Source: Candidatus Nitronereus thalassa
GTDB taxonomy: Bacteria > Nitrospirota > Nitrospiria > Nitrospirales > UBA8639
NCBI RefSeq assembly: GCF_032191465.1
Contig: NZ_JAQOUE010000001.1
Span: 1,178,001 to 1,242,000, forward strand
Direction: 5' to 3'
DNA length: 64,000 nucleotides
The notes beneath the pieces are model-generated. The model saw only the letters and a program-made list of their open reading frames with translations, did no database searches and was not told where the DNA came from. The position numbers were made by a program, and so were the translations under genes. Numbering within the stretch: the stretch's first letter is position 1; each line of letters opens with the position of its first letter. Positions 35,409 to 44,839 of this stretch are shown in pieces.

Positions 35409-36908
35409 ATGCCTCATTCCATTTGCCTCATCATTCCCCCGTCTATTTTTTTGTTAGACGAACGTGTCTTCATGAGTCTGGGAATTTTGCGCATCGCCGC
35501 CGTCCTGGAAAATGCCGGGCATACGGTGGAAGTCCTGGATCTATCCGGAGTCGAAAACTACGAAGAGGTTGTTCGAGATTACGCTAGCGCTACCTCAATC
35601 AGAACATTCGGCCTCACGGCGACGACCCCACAAGTTCCAGCTGCTGGAAAGGTTTGCGCCGAACTACGGGCTCACCTTCCGCAGGCTCGCGTGATATTGG
35701 GTGGACCTCACACCACGCTCGTCCACGCCGCCGCAAAAAAGGAAGCGAAACGAGGCATCAGGGGCAGGGCTATCCAAGCCCTGGAACAGCTCCAACAACA
35801 CTATGATATTTTGGTCGCGGGAGATGGTGAAATCGCGATTTTCGAAGCCATGGGTGAGGACCCACCAAAGATTATCGACGGTGACAATCCTCAATCCGCC
35901 ATTTTCCTCACCAATACTATGCTCAACGACTTACCATTACCTGCTCGACACTTGGTGGATGTGGATTCCTATCACTATTCTATTGACAACGTCCCGGCTC
36001 TCTCCATGATCGCCCAATTAGGGTGTCCCTTTGGATGCGGATTTTGTGGAGGACGAAGCAGCCCCTCACTTCGAAGGGTACGGACTCGAACAAGCGAGAA
36101 CGTCGTTAAAGAGATCATTCATCTGCATGAGCAGTATGGGACCCGCGGGTTTATGCTTTATGACGATGAACTCAACGTCAACCCCAAAATGGTTGAGTTA
36201 ATGTCGCTCATTTCGCAGGTACAACAAGAGCGTCAGGTGGAATTTAGACTTCGTGGATTTATCAAAGCTGAACTGTTCACGGATGAACAAGCAGAAGCCA
36301 TGTATCACGCGGGGTTTCGTTGGCTGCTCATTGGATTCGAATCAGGATCGGAACGGATTCTCACCAACATTCAAAAAAGAGCAAGTCTAGCTGACAATAC
36401 CCGATGTATGAATATTGCAAAGCGGCATGGCCTGAAAGTGAAGGCATTGATGTCCGTTGGCCATCCTGGGGAAACGGAAGGCACCATCAAGGAGACCCAA
36501 GATTGGCTTAAATTCGTCAAGCCAGATGATTTCGACTCTACCGTCATTACGACCTATCCAGGGACTCCTTATTTTGACGAAGCACAAGAAACTTCACCTG
36601 GAGTCTGGACCTATACGTACGAGAAAACTGGAGATCGACTGCATAGCGTAGAAGTCAACTACAATGAAACCGCGGAATATTACAAAGGGATTCCAGGAGA
36701 ATATACGTCCTTTGTCTACACGGACGAACTGACCGCCAACGACCTTGTTAGATTGCGCGATGGGCTTGAGGCCGATGTCCGGAGTTGCCTGCAAATTCCT
36801 TATCCCGAAGCTTCGGCAGGTGTTCGATACGAACACTCCATGGGACAGGGTTCCCTCCCTGAGCATCTTTTACGGTCATCTTCTCAAGCAACCTCAGGGT
36901 ATCTATAA
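35409..36908 (+). CDS. B12-binding-domain radical SAM enzyme
   Basis: 499 residues. N-terminal cobalamin-binding-like Rossmann domain (~5-150, with ILGGPHTT), then the radical SAM core with cluster motif CPFGCGFC at ~205-212 and the GFMLYDDELNVN strand. It resembles B12-radical-SAM enzymes that methylate or rearrange unactivated carbons; the DxHxxG cobalamin motif is not evident, so cobalamin binding is unproven. The C-terminus has ~110 extra residues. The neighbours suggest a glycan or lipid substrate, but this is inference. Confidence 0.85.
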   Translation: MPHSICLIIPPSIFLLDERVFMSLGILRIAAVLENAGHTVEVLDLSGVENYEEVVRDYASATSIRTFGLTATTPQVPAAGKVCAELRAHLPQARVILGGPHTTLVHAAAKKEAKRGIRGRAIQALEQLQQHYDILVAGDGEIAIFEAMGEDPPKIIDGDNPQSAIFLTNTMLNDLPLPARHLVDVDSYHYSIDNVPALSMIAQLGCPFGCGFCGGRSSPSLRRVRTRTSENVVKEIIHLHEQYGTRGFMLYDDELNVNPKMVELMSLISQVQQERQVEFRLRGFIKAELFTDEQAEAMYHAGFRWLLIGFESGSERILTNIQKRASLADNTRCMNIAKRHGLKVKALMSVGHPGETEGTIKETQDWLKFVKPDDFDSTVITTYPGTPYFDEAQETSPGVWTYTYEKTGDRLHSVEVNYNETAEYYKGIPGEYTSFVYTDELTANDLVRLRDGLEADVRSCLQIPYPEASAGVRYEHSMGQGSLPEHLLRSSSQATSGYL

Positions 36909-37042
36909 AAACCTTCCTTTTTCATGATGGCAGCGTCAGCCACGTGCTCAAACCCTCATGTATTCGCCTTTACACCCGGATTGTAAACGCTTGACTTCCT
37001 TGCCCTCACAAAAAAATTCTGGTTTTTAGAGGTGTCCTGCCT

Positions 37043-38185
37043 TCAATTTATTCCCAAAACTCCTTCGGCCCTCCGTTCTTTCAGGACCCCAAGGTAAAGG
37101 TCCTGAATTCTTCCCATGGCCGCTTCACGGGTAAATTTTTCCGTGACGATTTCCCTCGCAGCCATACCAAACTTTGCTCTGACCTGCTCGTCTTTTACAA
37201 TCTCTAATATCGCAGCGCCAAGAGCCTTTGGATCTCTTGGGGGCACCAACAGGCCAGTCACACCATGATCGATAACTTCAGGGACTCCTCCAACTCTAGT
37301 AGCCACAATAGGCTTACTCATGGCCATGGCTTCCAACAAGACGATTCCAAACCCTTCCAAAATCGAGGGCAAGACAAAGACATCAAACGCATTGATAAAT
37401 TCAAAAACATTGGGCTGGAATCCCACGAACACCACATGGGATTCCAATTCCTTTTCCTTCACTAACCGCACAAGTTGGACTTGATATGACTCGGGCCCTT
37501 CGCCAACAATAAAACAACGAATATCAGGATACTCATTTTTGATCATCGGAAGCGCTTCAATTAAATATTCATACCCTTTTCTCGGAAATAAGTTCGCCAC
37601 AGTCCCGATTACGAGCTGATCCCTATTCAACCCATGACGTTTTCGAAAAACATTCCGGGCCTGGGCATCACATGCATGACGGACATCTATACCGCTATAA
37701 ACCACCCGAGCTCGACCAGGCTCTACCTCCATATTATGCAAGACCCTCTTAATATCTTGGGAGACAGGAAACAGACGATCCGGCTTGGTTAACCAATATT
37801 GTGGGACTCGAGATTTTTCTATTTGTTGTCGAATATGGACGACAACCGGAAGGTGACACTTTTGGGACGCAAGGTAACCAAGAGGCGCCCACCAATAATC
37901 ATTCACATGTACAAGATCAATGTTCCATTGGCGTAAGATATTGATTAATTCCCGAAGTGCCCAATGTCGCTGAAGGACATGCCGCCATTTCCTCCAAGGT
38001 GGCAAGGAACAACTCATGACCGGGACCAGAAGTTTTTCCACTTCTGCCTTCAAAGGCCCAGATGCTGGACACACAACATACGGGGAAAATTTATTTCGGT
38101 CGAGCAATTCCAAATAGGACAATAGATCCTTTTCAGCTCCACCGATTTCGCCAATTCCATGAATATAAGCAACGTTGATCGCCAT
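37043..38185 (-). CDS. Glycosyltransferase family 4
   Basis: 380 residues, GT-B. It begins YIHGIGEIGGAEKDLLSYL, has GTVANLFPRKGYEYLIEALP, and the donor site LPSILEGFGIVLLEAMAMSKPIVATRVGG. Likely adds an outer-core or surface-glycan sugar. It is the last gene of the long minus-strand LPS run, 16 bases after a WaaE-like gene. Confidence 0.88.
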   Translation of the reverse strand: MAINVAYIHGIGEIGGAEKDLLSYLELLDRNKFSPYVVCPASGPLKAEVEKLLVPVMSCSLPPWRKWRHVLQRHWALRELINILRQWNIDLVHVNDYWWAPLGYLASQKCHLPVVVHIRQQIEKSRVPQYWLTKPDRLFPVSQDIKRVLHNMEVEPGRARVVYSGIDVRHACDAQARNVFRKRHGLNRDQLVIGTVANLFPRKGYEYLIEALPMIKNEYPDIRCFIVGEGPESYQVQLVRLVKEKELESHVVFVGFQPNVFEFINAFDVFVLPSILEGFGIVLLEAMAMSKPIVATRVGGVPEVIDHGVTGLLVPPRDPKALGAAILEIVKDEQVRAKFGMAAREIVTEKFTREAAMGRIQDLYLGVLKERRAEGVLGIN

Positions 38186-38201
38186 AGCTCTCTGGGACTT
38201 G

Positions 38202-38996
38202 CTACTTCAAGGGAGGATTTTTCTGAAAAGAATCACTCGAGGGTAAGAACTTCTCATACAACTTCGCATATTTCACAAAAGTATACATGCTTGCGAATCC
38301 ACTCACGAGAAACCCGTGCATGCCATCACGATAACCTTTTCGCGGAATATAGTATTTATAAAAGGTAAACAAGGGCCGGATGATGAGATCAGTCCAATAG
38401 ACCTTCTGTTTACTCCGAGCACGCTCCTGAGCAGCCAGGGTGGTAAAATTTCGAAACTTTCGAAAATGGTCATTGATGGTCCGTTCCGTAAAATGATCGA
38501 GGGGCGCAGTCAAGTCAGCACGAGGACCTTCAAAAATAAATTTATTGTGCGGCTCTTCATCATCTAACTGTCCGACCCCATTTCGAAACAGGCGTAGTTG
38601 CCGATCAGGATAACACCCCGCATGTTTGACCCATTTTCCATAATAAAAGTTTCGTCTCGGTACGGAATAGGCTACGGGGCCATTGAGGCAGTTCGACCCT
38701 AAAATACTTTCAATTTCTTCGCGCAATTCTGGACTAATTCGTTCATCCGCATCGAGAATGAATACCCAATCAGAGGTCGCCTGATAAATCGCGAAATTTT
38801 TTTGCTCACCAAATCCATTCCAGGGACGTTGAGAAATTCGATCGGTAAACTGCTTGCAAATTTCTACCGTCCGATCCGTGCTAAAAGCATCGACGACGAT
38901 GATTTCATCCATCCATTTGGCTGTATCCAGGCATTCATCAATATTTCTTTCTTCGTTGAACACCACGATGGCGCAGGAAATCGTCTGCCTATTCAT
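38202..38996 (-). CDS. Glycosyltransferase family 2, WaaE/KdtX-like
   Basis: 264 residues. GT-A: AIVVFNEERNIDECL, DEIIVVDAFSTDRT, and DxD-type ILDADERIS. The family hallmark VPRRNFYYGKWVKHAGCYPDRQLRLF follows in two pieces, and a late FTFYKYYIPRKGYRDGMHG. WaaE-type enzymes add glucose to the first heptose or modify Kdo. A paralogue lies at 42921-43721; both end with a similar YTFVKYAKL segment. Confidence 0.88.
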   Translation of the reverse strand: MNRQTISCAIVVFNEERNIDECLDTAKWMDEIIVVDAFSTDRTVEICKQFTDRISQRPWNGFGEQKNFAIYQATSDWVFILDADERISPELREEIESILGSNCLNGPVAYSVPRRNFYYGKWVKHAGCYPDRQLRLFRNGVGQLDDEEPHNKFIFEGPRADLTAPLDHFTERTINDHFRKFRNFTTLAAQERARSKQKVYWTDLIIRPLFTFYKYYIPRKGYRDGMHGFLVSGFASMYTFVKYAKLYEKFLPSSDSFQKNPPLK

Positions 38997-39050
38997 TTTG
39001 CCAGCTCATCCACGCAGCACTCCATTGAAACTTATGGCCGAAGCCTGTCA

Positions 39051-40733
39051 TTATGCATGTGTTGGGACATCTTGGGAATTTTTCATTCCTGCCCCAAGCG
39101 CTTTCCACTCAGATCGAAGAAGACGACTAAGTGTTCGGCCCCGCCATTCATGCTTCGCGGCAAAACGCAAGATATCCCTGCCATCCCGCTCATAACCTTC
39201 CTTAACCAGACGCCACCCGAGATCTTCCAGTTCATTGGAACGTGCAAAACTTTCCCAACACAACCACCGCTCATACAACGATTTTTTCAACCACACAAGG
39301 TCTTTCCCCCAGGGTACTTGGAGTACAGTCGGAAGACCTTTCTTGATGCTAAGCTTAGCGGTGATGATAAAAGATTGCACCGGCCCTTCACCATTATCAG
39401 ACAACCGCCCCTCGCTCCTAACAATCGTCCAACCAGAAGAGCCTAAAATATTAGCCACCGCATCCCAGCACCACCATATTTCTCGTTCCGTTGGATCGGA
39501 CAACATCGCATCAGGAGACAACTGCCGGGCGTTCCAATGATCAAAAGTATAGGTGACCGTCTCACATCCGGTATCAGCACTTAAACGTTTCCTCAACGCG
39601 ACAAGGTCTTGAATGGTGTTTGGAAGTATTCCTGGCTCTTCTTTGACCTGACCTGGAATGGCCTCGGGCTCTTTCCCCAACCGAGAACGAAACAAAAGTC
39701 CACATCGGCAAAGATTGGCGGATGCATGCTCCCTCGCGCTCAACACGTAAGGGATCTCATCACACAACGGGCATAAAAGAGGTGACGGAGACCTCAGAGC
39801 CTCTCGAACCAACGAATAAACGGATTCTGGAGGAATCGTGGCATGGCCATAGACAAAGGGGGTGAGATGAATTCGCCGAAGTGGAGAATGCGGCTCAACC
39901 AAGAAAGGCGGAAATTTTCCCTGCGCTTGCAACCCTACAATAGGAACCGCAAAACAAGCCGCCACATGGGTTAATCCAGAATCCAACCCCACAAAACATT
40001 TGGCTTGCGAAATAAGGGCTGCCACTAGAGGCAACGGCAGGCCAAGTGCTTGGCGAATTCTTGGGCCCTCAGGCACTTCACAGCCCTCAACACCCAATAC
40101 CAAGGCCGACAAATTCAATTCTTCCAAAATTTTATCTGTTAAGTCCTGCCAACAAATGGGTGTCCATGCTTTATCGGCCCATGTTTGAGGAGCAATGGCC
40201 ACATATTGTCCTGCCTCAAAACCATGGCTGCAAAGAACATTGCGAGCTTCATCTAACACTTGATCCGGCAATGGGAGAAAAGGTCGACAATGTTCCAGGG
40301 AAAGCGGTAGACCAATAGCGCGCGCCTTTGTGGCGAGCCCTAACTCTTTTCTGGCCAATTGATCCAGACAGGAAAATCCACCAAGAACGACAAAACCGGG
40401 TGACGCCTGAAGCTCCGTCAGAATCTCTTGAATGACCCCACGAAATGTTTCCGAATAGGAAGGTTCTACTGCTTTGCCAGCCAGTTCTCCTGAAGGCGCG
40501 GGGACATGATGTCGCCACTCACATCGAGGCATTTCAGGAAGCAAAGGATACAAGGAGTTCCAACGAGGATCGGCATATACAATCGGCATCGCATGGGGAT
40601 ATACGTGAAGTACTTCATGAAGGATTCGAAAGTCATTAACCGTATCCCCTAACCCGGGACCGAGAATGAAAAACAATTTCCCATCGAAGGAAGGTACCAC
40701 ATCAGGAATGGATAATTTAAACGGCTCTAACAT
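39051..40733 (-). CDS. GT9-like N-domain fused to zinc ribbon and methyltransferase-like tail
   Basis: 560 residues. Residues ~1-310 are GT9-like (FILGPGLGDTVNDFRILHEV, VGLDSGLTHVAACFAVPIVGL). A four-cysteine ribbon follows (CPLCDEIPYVL then LCRCGLLF, ~320-350), of the kind that usually opens class I SAM methyltransferases. The C-terminal ~200 residues resemble the late part of such a methyltransferase, but no glycine-rich SAM motif is visible, so that domain is likely inactive or repurposed. It lies in the LPS core gene run, so a role in core assembly is likely; the reaction is unknown. Confidence 0.7.
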   Translation of the reverse strand: MLEPFKLSIPDVVPSFDGKLFFILGPGLGDTVNDFRILHEVLHVYPHAMPIVYADPRWNSLYPLLPEMPRCEWRHHVPAPSGELAGKAVEPSYSETFRGVIQEILTELQASPGFVVLGGFSCLDQLARKELGLATKARAIGLPLSLEHCRPFLPLPDQVLDEARNVLCSHGFEAGQYVAIAPQTWADKAWTPICWQDLTDKILEELNLSALVLGVEGCEVPEGPRIRQALGLPLPLVAALISQAKCFVGLDSGLTHVAACFAVPIVGLQAQGKFPPFLVEPHSPLRRIHLTPFVYGHATIPPESVYSLVREALRSPSPLLCPLCDEIPYVLSAREHASANLCRCGLLFRSRLGKEPEAIPGQVKEEPGILPNTIQDLVALRKRLSADTGCETVTYTFDHWNARQLSPDAMLSDPTEREIWWCWDAVANILGSSGWTIVRSEGRLSDNGEGPVQSFIITAKLSIKKGLPTVLQVPWGKDLVWLKKSLYERWLCWESFARSNELEDLGWRLVKEGYERDGRDILRFAAKHEWRGRTLSRLLRSEWKALGAGMKNSQDVPTHA

Positions 40734-40812
40734 GAGACAGGCGGCAGAAGTAATTACCTTAAATATCCGATATTACAGGGACGGCAAAATCAGCACTTCA
40801 CCAAAACTTGGC

Positions 40813-41652
40813 TTACCCACGAAATCCGTGCTGAAATACTTCCTGATAAAACTTGGGATTAAGCCAACGATTCCTCCTGGCTCGCAGCCGCATCCCTGAT
40901 TGGACTCGACTCTGCATAACAGCCGGATGAGTCCCTCGGTAGTCTTTTAGCACATCATAATTCGGAAACTCAGCACGGATCGCGGCCATGACACCCATTT
41001 CCTCCTCGGATAAACGCTCACCATCATGCTTGCTATATTGAAAACGCAATTTCTCTCGAAGAATGGTTGAATCCTTGACCCAGCCATAATGAAACATTCG
41101 GGCCTTAATCAATCGGCTACTCTTCTCGCTTTTAAGCATTCTGGTTTTACCTGGAGCCAAAAAATCACAACAATCCGTGGTGGAATGAATGCCACGATGA
41201 TTTCGAACAATCCTCGTCGCCTTGCGATACATCCACGGATCCACTGTCCAATAGTCTCCCTTAAAATGCACCATGCGAAACACCAAACCCAGAACATCGG
41301 GATTCTTGTGGTGAGTCCGCATGGCCGCCCTGATAGTAGGATAATCCTCTTCATGCAGGACCTCATCTCCTTGCACCAGTAGCGCCCAATCACCCGTGCA
41401 ATAGGACAACGCGACATCCTGCTGAATCCCGAAAATGCGTCCATCCTTGCGAAGACTATCATCCCACACAGATTCGACGATTCGGATTTTGTCAGACCCT
41501 ATGGAACGAATCAGACCAAGCGTGTCATCCGCCGAACGCCCCACGTTGACCACGAACTCATCCACGATGGGCAACACCGAAGTAATGGCCTCCACAATTG
41601 GAAAATCATACTGGATGGCATTTCGAATAAAGGTAAAGCCACTGACTTTCAT
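40813..41652 (-). CDS. Glycosyltransferase family 2
   Basis: 279 residues, GT-A. SGFTFIRNAIQYDFP at the start, DEFVVNVGRSADDT, LLVQGDEVLHEED as the acidic metal site, and FRMVHFKGDYW. Unlike the two WaaE-like paralogues it lacks the PRRN hallmark. Part of the minus-strand LPS run (79 and 55 bases from neighbours). Confidence 0.78.
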   Translation of the reverse strand: MKVSGFTFIRNAIQYDFPIVEAITSVLPIVDEFVVNVGRSADDTLGLIRSIGSDKIRIVESVWDDSLRKDGRIFGIQQDVALSYCTGDWALLVQGDEVLHEEDYPTIRAAMRTHHKNPDVLGLVFRMVHFKGDYWTVDPWMYRKATRIVRNHRGIHSTTDCCDFLAPGKTRMLKSEKSSRLIKARMFHYGWVKDSTILREKLRFQYSKHDGERLSEEEMGVMAAIRAEFPNYDVLKDYRGTHPAVMQSRVQSGMRLRARRNRWLNPKFYQEVFQHGFRG

Positions 41653-41707
41653 TACGGTACCCTGTCAGAATTTTTCATAGTCAGAGTAAAGCCGGTGAGG
41701 ATTCGGG

Positions 41708-42823
41708 TCATCTCTCGGCCAGAAGTTCATGATAAAGAGTTTCATTTTTCACCACTGTACTTTGAGAGCTAAACGCCTTCAAGACTCGTTCACGCCCCTT
41801 TTTCGCCATGACAGCCCCTTGTTCAGAATCCCGAACCAATTCCAAAATATAGTGAGCTAACTCCTGAGGATCCCCTGGAGATGCCAGATACCCCGTTTCA
41901 CCATGTTGAATAATATCTGGAATACTTCCAATACGAGTCGCTACCACCGGCCGTTCCATCGCTAAGGCTTGAGGAATCGTTTGCGTCAATGTTTCACCTG
42001 CGGTTGAAGACACCACAAACACATCAAGGGCGGCCATGACTTCCGGCACATCCTGCCGATGACCCGTCAGGATCATACGGTCATTCAACCCCAAGGAAGC
42101 GATAAGGCCATTCAATCGCTCCAGCTCAGGCCCATCCCCTACAATCACAAACCGGCATCGTGAAACTTGCTTCACAATCAGAGCCGCAGCCTCAAGAAAA
42201 TGGTCCAGCCCTTTATAGCTACGGAGAAAACATACACTGCCAATCAAACATTCATCTGGCTGAACTCCAAATTCTCGCCGAAACGCTACCCCCTTGATAT
42301 GCGGAGAAAATCGCTCCACATCAGCGCCCGTAGGAATCGCCACCACATGGTGTTCCGGAAATCCATGATCCGCGATCAAAGACTTTCGGATTAATTCCCC
42401 CCCAGTGGTCACAATCCGATGCACCAGCCGATGATACATCACTCGGTTAATGACATGCTTAGAAATTGGTGTGGACTTATGTCGCGATAACACCACGATC
42501 GGTTTCAATGGCGAAATCCAGGCAGCCAAGCTACCAATCCAACTATCCCGAGACCCGTGTGTATGAATCACATCAATATGATGTTTCCTAATGATGGCAC
42601 ATAATTGGAAAATAGCTAAAGGATACAACGCCTTATGCATCATCATGCTCAGACAGGGAATTCCACGCTTGGCAGCCACGGCCTGGAGACTGCTTCCGTC
42701 TCGAACGAGCAATTGCACCATATGACCCCGTTGGCTGAGGCCTTCCACTAACGCGAGGGTCGCATATTCCTGGCCGCCCAGCTCCATCGATGATTCAGTA
42801 TGCAGAATACGCAACACCCTCAC
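41708..42823 (-). CDS. Glycosyltransferase family 4
   Basis: 371 residues, GT-B. MELGGQEYATLALVEGL, IDVIHTHGSRDSWIGSLAAW, GSVCFLRSYKGLDHFLEAAALI and the donor site SSTAGETLTQTIPQALAMERPVVATRIG. Probably an outer-core transferase. The start is GTG at 42823, giving VRVLRILHTESS. 97 bases separate it from the upstream WaaE-like gene. Confidence 0.87.
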   Translation of the reverse strand: MRVLRILHTESSMELGGQEYATLALVEGLSQRGHMVQLLVRDGSSLQAVAAKRGIPCLSMMMHKALYPLAIFQLCAIIRKHHIDVIHTHGSRDSWIGSLAAWISPLKPIVVLSRHKSTPISKHVINRVMYHRLVHRIVTTGGELIRKSLIADHGFPEHHVVAIPTGADVERFSPHIKGVAFRREFGVQPDECLIGSVCFLRSYKGLDHFLEAAALIVKQVSRCRFVIVGDGPELERLNGLIASLGLNDRMILTGHRQDVPEVMAALDVFVVSSTAGETLTQTIPQALAMERPVVATRIGSIPDIIQHGETGYLASPGDPQELAHYILELVRDSEQGAVMAKKGRERVLKAFSSQSTVVKNETLYHELLAER

Positions 42824-42920
42824 GGGGTCATATCCACCCGATCAAGGAACCCAACGTTGCCACATGTCTCGCGCACCTCATCGCCTCCCGGAAACACCGA
42901 TCGAGACCCGGCACTTCGCT

Positions 42921-43721
42921 TTACGTTTGATGCCCGACCTCAGCACTCTGTTCCCCAAGCGGCTTCCTCATTATTTCCCACAACTTCGCATATTTTACAA
43001 AAGTATAATAGGCATAGAGGCCCGACAAAATAAGTCCCGGCTTTCGATCTCGAAAGCCTTGTCGAAGAATAAACATTTTAAAAAATGTAAACGCCGGATG
43101 CGTAATCAATTGATGCCAATGAAATCGTCGGTTTCGCTTGACCATTTCTTCGGCCATCAACATGGAATACCGATCCATCTTCATGAGGTACTGATCAATA
43201 TTTCGAAAAGGGTATTGATCAACATGTTCGCGAAGATAACCAAGGGTTCCATTCAATTCAAAGCTCTCATGGACAAGGTCTTCCCTATACCGCATGCGGC
43301 CCTTGTGAAACAATTGCGGTTGGCGATAATCAGGATACCACCCACATCGCCGAATCCATCGGCCCAGAAAATAGTTTCGTCTGGGGACAAAATACGCATC
43401 GGCTTGAGGGCCTTGGGCAAGCGTTTTCAGGATTTCATCACGAATTTCCGGCGTCGCACGCTCATCGGTATCCAAACTAAACACCCAATCATGAGTCGCA
43501 TAGGCCGTCGCTTCATTACGAAGTTTCCCAAATCCGACAAAATCGTTTTGGAAAACCTTGTCCGTAAACTCCCGACTAATTTCCGCCGTCCTATCAGAGC
43601 TATGAGAATCCACCACAATCAGCTCATCAGCCCATGCCAGACTCCCCAAGCATGCCTGCATATTGGGTTCATCATTATAGGCAATCACCACTGCCGAAAT
43701 TTTTCTTGAGGACTCGCTCAT
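42921..43721 (-). CDS. Glycosyltransferase family 2, WaaE/KdtX-like
   Basis: 266 residues. AVVIAYNDEPNMQACL, DELIVVDSHSSDRT, SLDTDERATPE and the hallmark VPRRNYFLGRWIRRCGWYPD. A late RQGFRDRKPG matches the family. Paralogue of 38202-38996. It begins 3 bases after the waaC stop, so the two are coupled. WaaE-type enzymes act on the inner core, which fits this position beside waaC. Confidence 0.9.
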   Translation of the reverse strand: MSESSRKISAVVIAYNDEPNMQACLGSLAWADELIVVDSHSSDRTAEISREFTDKVFQNDFVGFGKLRNEATAYATHDWVFSLDTDERATPEIRDEILKTLAQGPQADAYFVPRRNYFLGRWIRRCGWYPDYRQPQLFHKGRMRYREDLVHESFELNGTLGYLREHVDQYPFRNIDQYLMKMDRYSMLMAEEMVKRNRRFHWHQLITHPAFTFFKMFILRQGFRDRKPGLILSGLYAYYTFVKYAKLWEIMRKPLGEQSAEVGHQT

Positions 43722-43724
43722 AAA

Positions 43725-44777
43725 TCAATGACCCGAAACCAACAGACGTTCGGCCTGCGACACAACCTGGGAAACAGAAATGGACGTCAAGCACTCAAGT
43801 TGGCGATCATTTCGACACGTTCGCTGTCCACAGGGACGACAAGAAATAGGCGAGGTCAACAGATACGGTCCCTGGTGCCTCCCATAGGGTCCCGTGGCTT
43901 CGGGGTTTGTCGGCCCAAATACCGTCACAATCGGCGTTCCCCGTGCCACGGCAATATGCAATGGCGCCGAATCATTTGCGATAACGAGCTGCACTCTATC
44001 AAAAAGAACACTGAGCTGGCGAACGCGAGTCTTTCCCATCAAATTTACCAGTCCAGACCCAATCACTCCCTCAAACGACCGACTCACTTCTGAATCTTCC
44101 GTTCCAATAAGAACAATTTTCACATGGGAAATTTTTATTAAGGCATGGGCCACTTGGATGAATCGTTCCAAAGGCCAATTTTTTATAGCTTGACGAGTGA
44201 CCGGAGCCATGGCAATCAACCGATCCGTGCCTACAATACCACTCGCACGAAACCATCTATCCACGACTTCCCGATCTTCATCACGACTTGGCAACCAAAA
44301 TTCTCGGACCATGCATTCGGCGCCCAAGAATTTTGCGACTTCAAGATTACGATCCACGGCATGCATATTCCACAAGCGCCAAGACTCTCCCTTGGGAATA
44401 GGCAACTCCACACGATGCGTATACCACCAAGGACTCCCTTCCCGGCCTTGTGCAAACCCCACCACCACGGGCGCGCCTGAGAGTCTTGCAATACACCCGG
44501 AACGAAATAGCCCCTGTAAATCAATGACCAGATCAAAACGCCGTTCCCTCACCGCCTGCAGCAAACTCCATCCTCGACTCAAAGAAAAATTCACCGCCAA
44601 CACTTCGTTGAGATAAGGATTGTCTTCTAGTATCTCTGCCCATTCCTCCTTGACCATCCATGTAATCCATGCCTCAGGAAACCGTGTCCGTAAGGCCACT
44701 AACGTGGGAAGAGCATGAATGATATCCCCCAAGGAACTGGGCTTAATAATAAGAATTCGTTTGGGATTTATTCGCAC
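43725..44777 (-). CDS. waaC: Lipopolysaccharide heptosyltransferase I
   Basis: 350 residues from the chosen GTG. GT9: ILIIKPSSLGDIIHALP at the start, DLVIDLQGLFRSG, a central MAPVTRQAIKNWPLERF, and the nucleotide-sugar site ANDSAPLHIAVARGTPIV. It adds the first heptose from ADP-heptose to Kdo-lipid A. A TTG further upstream at 44867 would give 380 residues and overlap gmhB by 28 bases; I prefer GTG at 44777 because it gives the usual WaaC N-terminus and has GAAGG upstream. It neighbours gmhB and waaF, the same pathway. Confidence 0.88.
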   Translation of the reverse strand: MRINPKRILIIKPSSLGDIIHALPTLVALRTRFPEAWITWMVKEEWAEILEDNPYLNEVLAVNFSLSRGWSLLQAVRERRFDLVIDLQGLFRSGCIARLSGAPVVVGFAQGREGSPWWYTHRVELPIPKGESWRLWNMHAVDRNLEVAKFLGAECMVREFWLPSRDEDREVVDRWFRASGIVGTDRLIAMAPVTRQAIKNWPLERFIQVAHALIKISHVKIVLIGTEDSEVSRSFEGVIGSGLVNLMGKTRVRQLSVLFDRVQLVIANDSAPLHIAVARGTPIVTVFGPTNPEATGPYGRHQGPYLLTSPISCRPCGQRTCRNDRQLECLTSISVSQVVSQAERLLVSGH

Positions 44778-44839
44778 GTTGCTTTTGCCTTCATCTATTT
44801 TTCCCAAAGAAGAAAGGATAAACCAGAGGGGAGAACCAG

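Noticed and set aside
42864-43709. 281-residue plus-strand frame opposite the WaaE-like gene
   Set aside because: It is antisense to a gene with clear GT2 motifs; its product has no motif and is rich in Arg/Ile/Pro as expected of a shadow frame.
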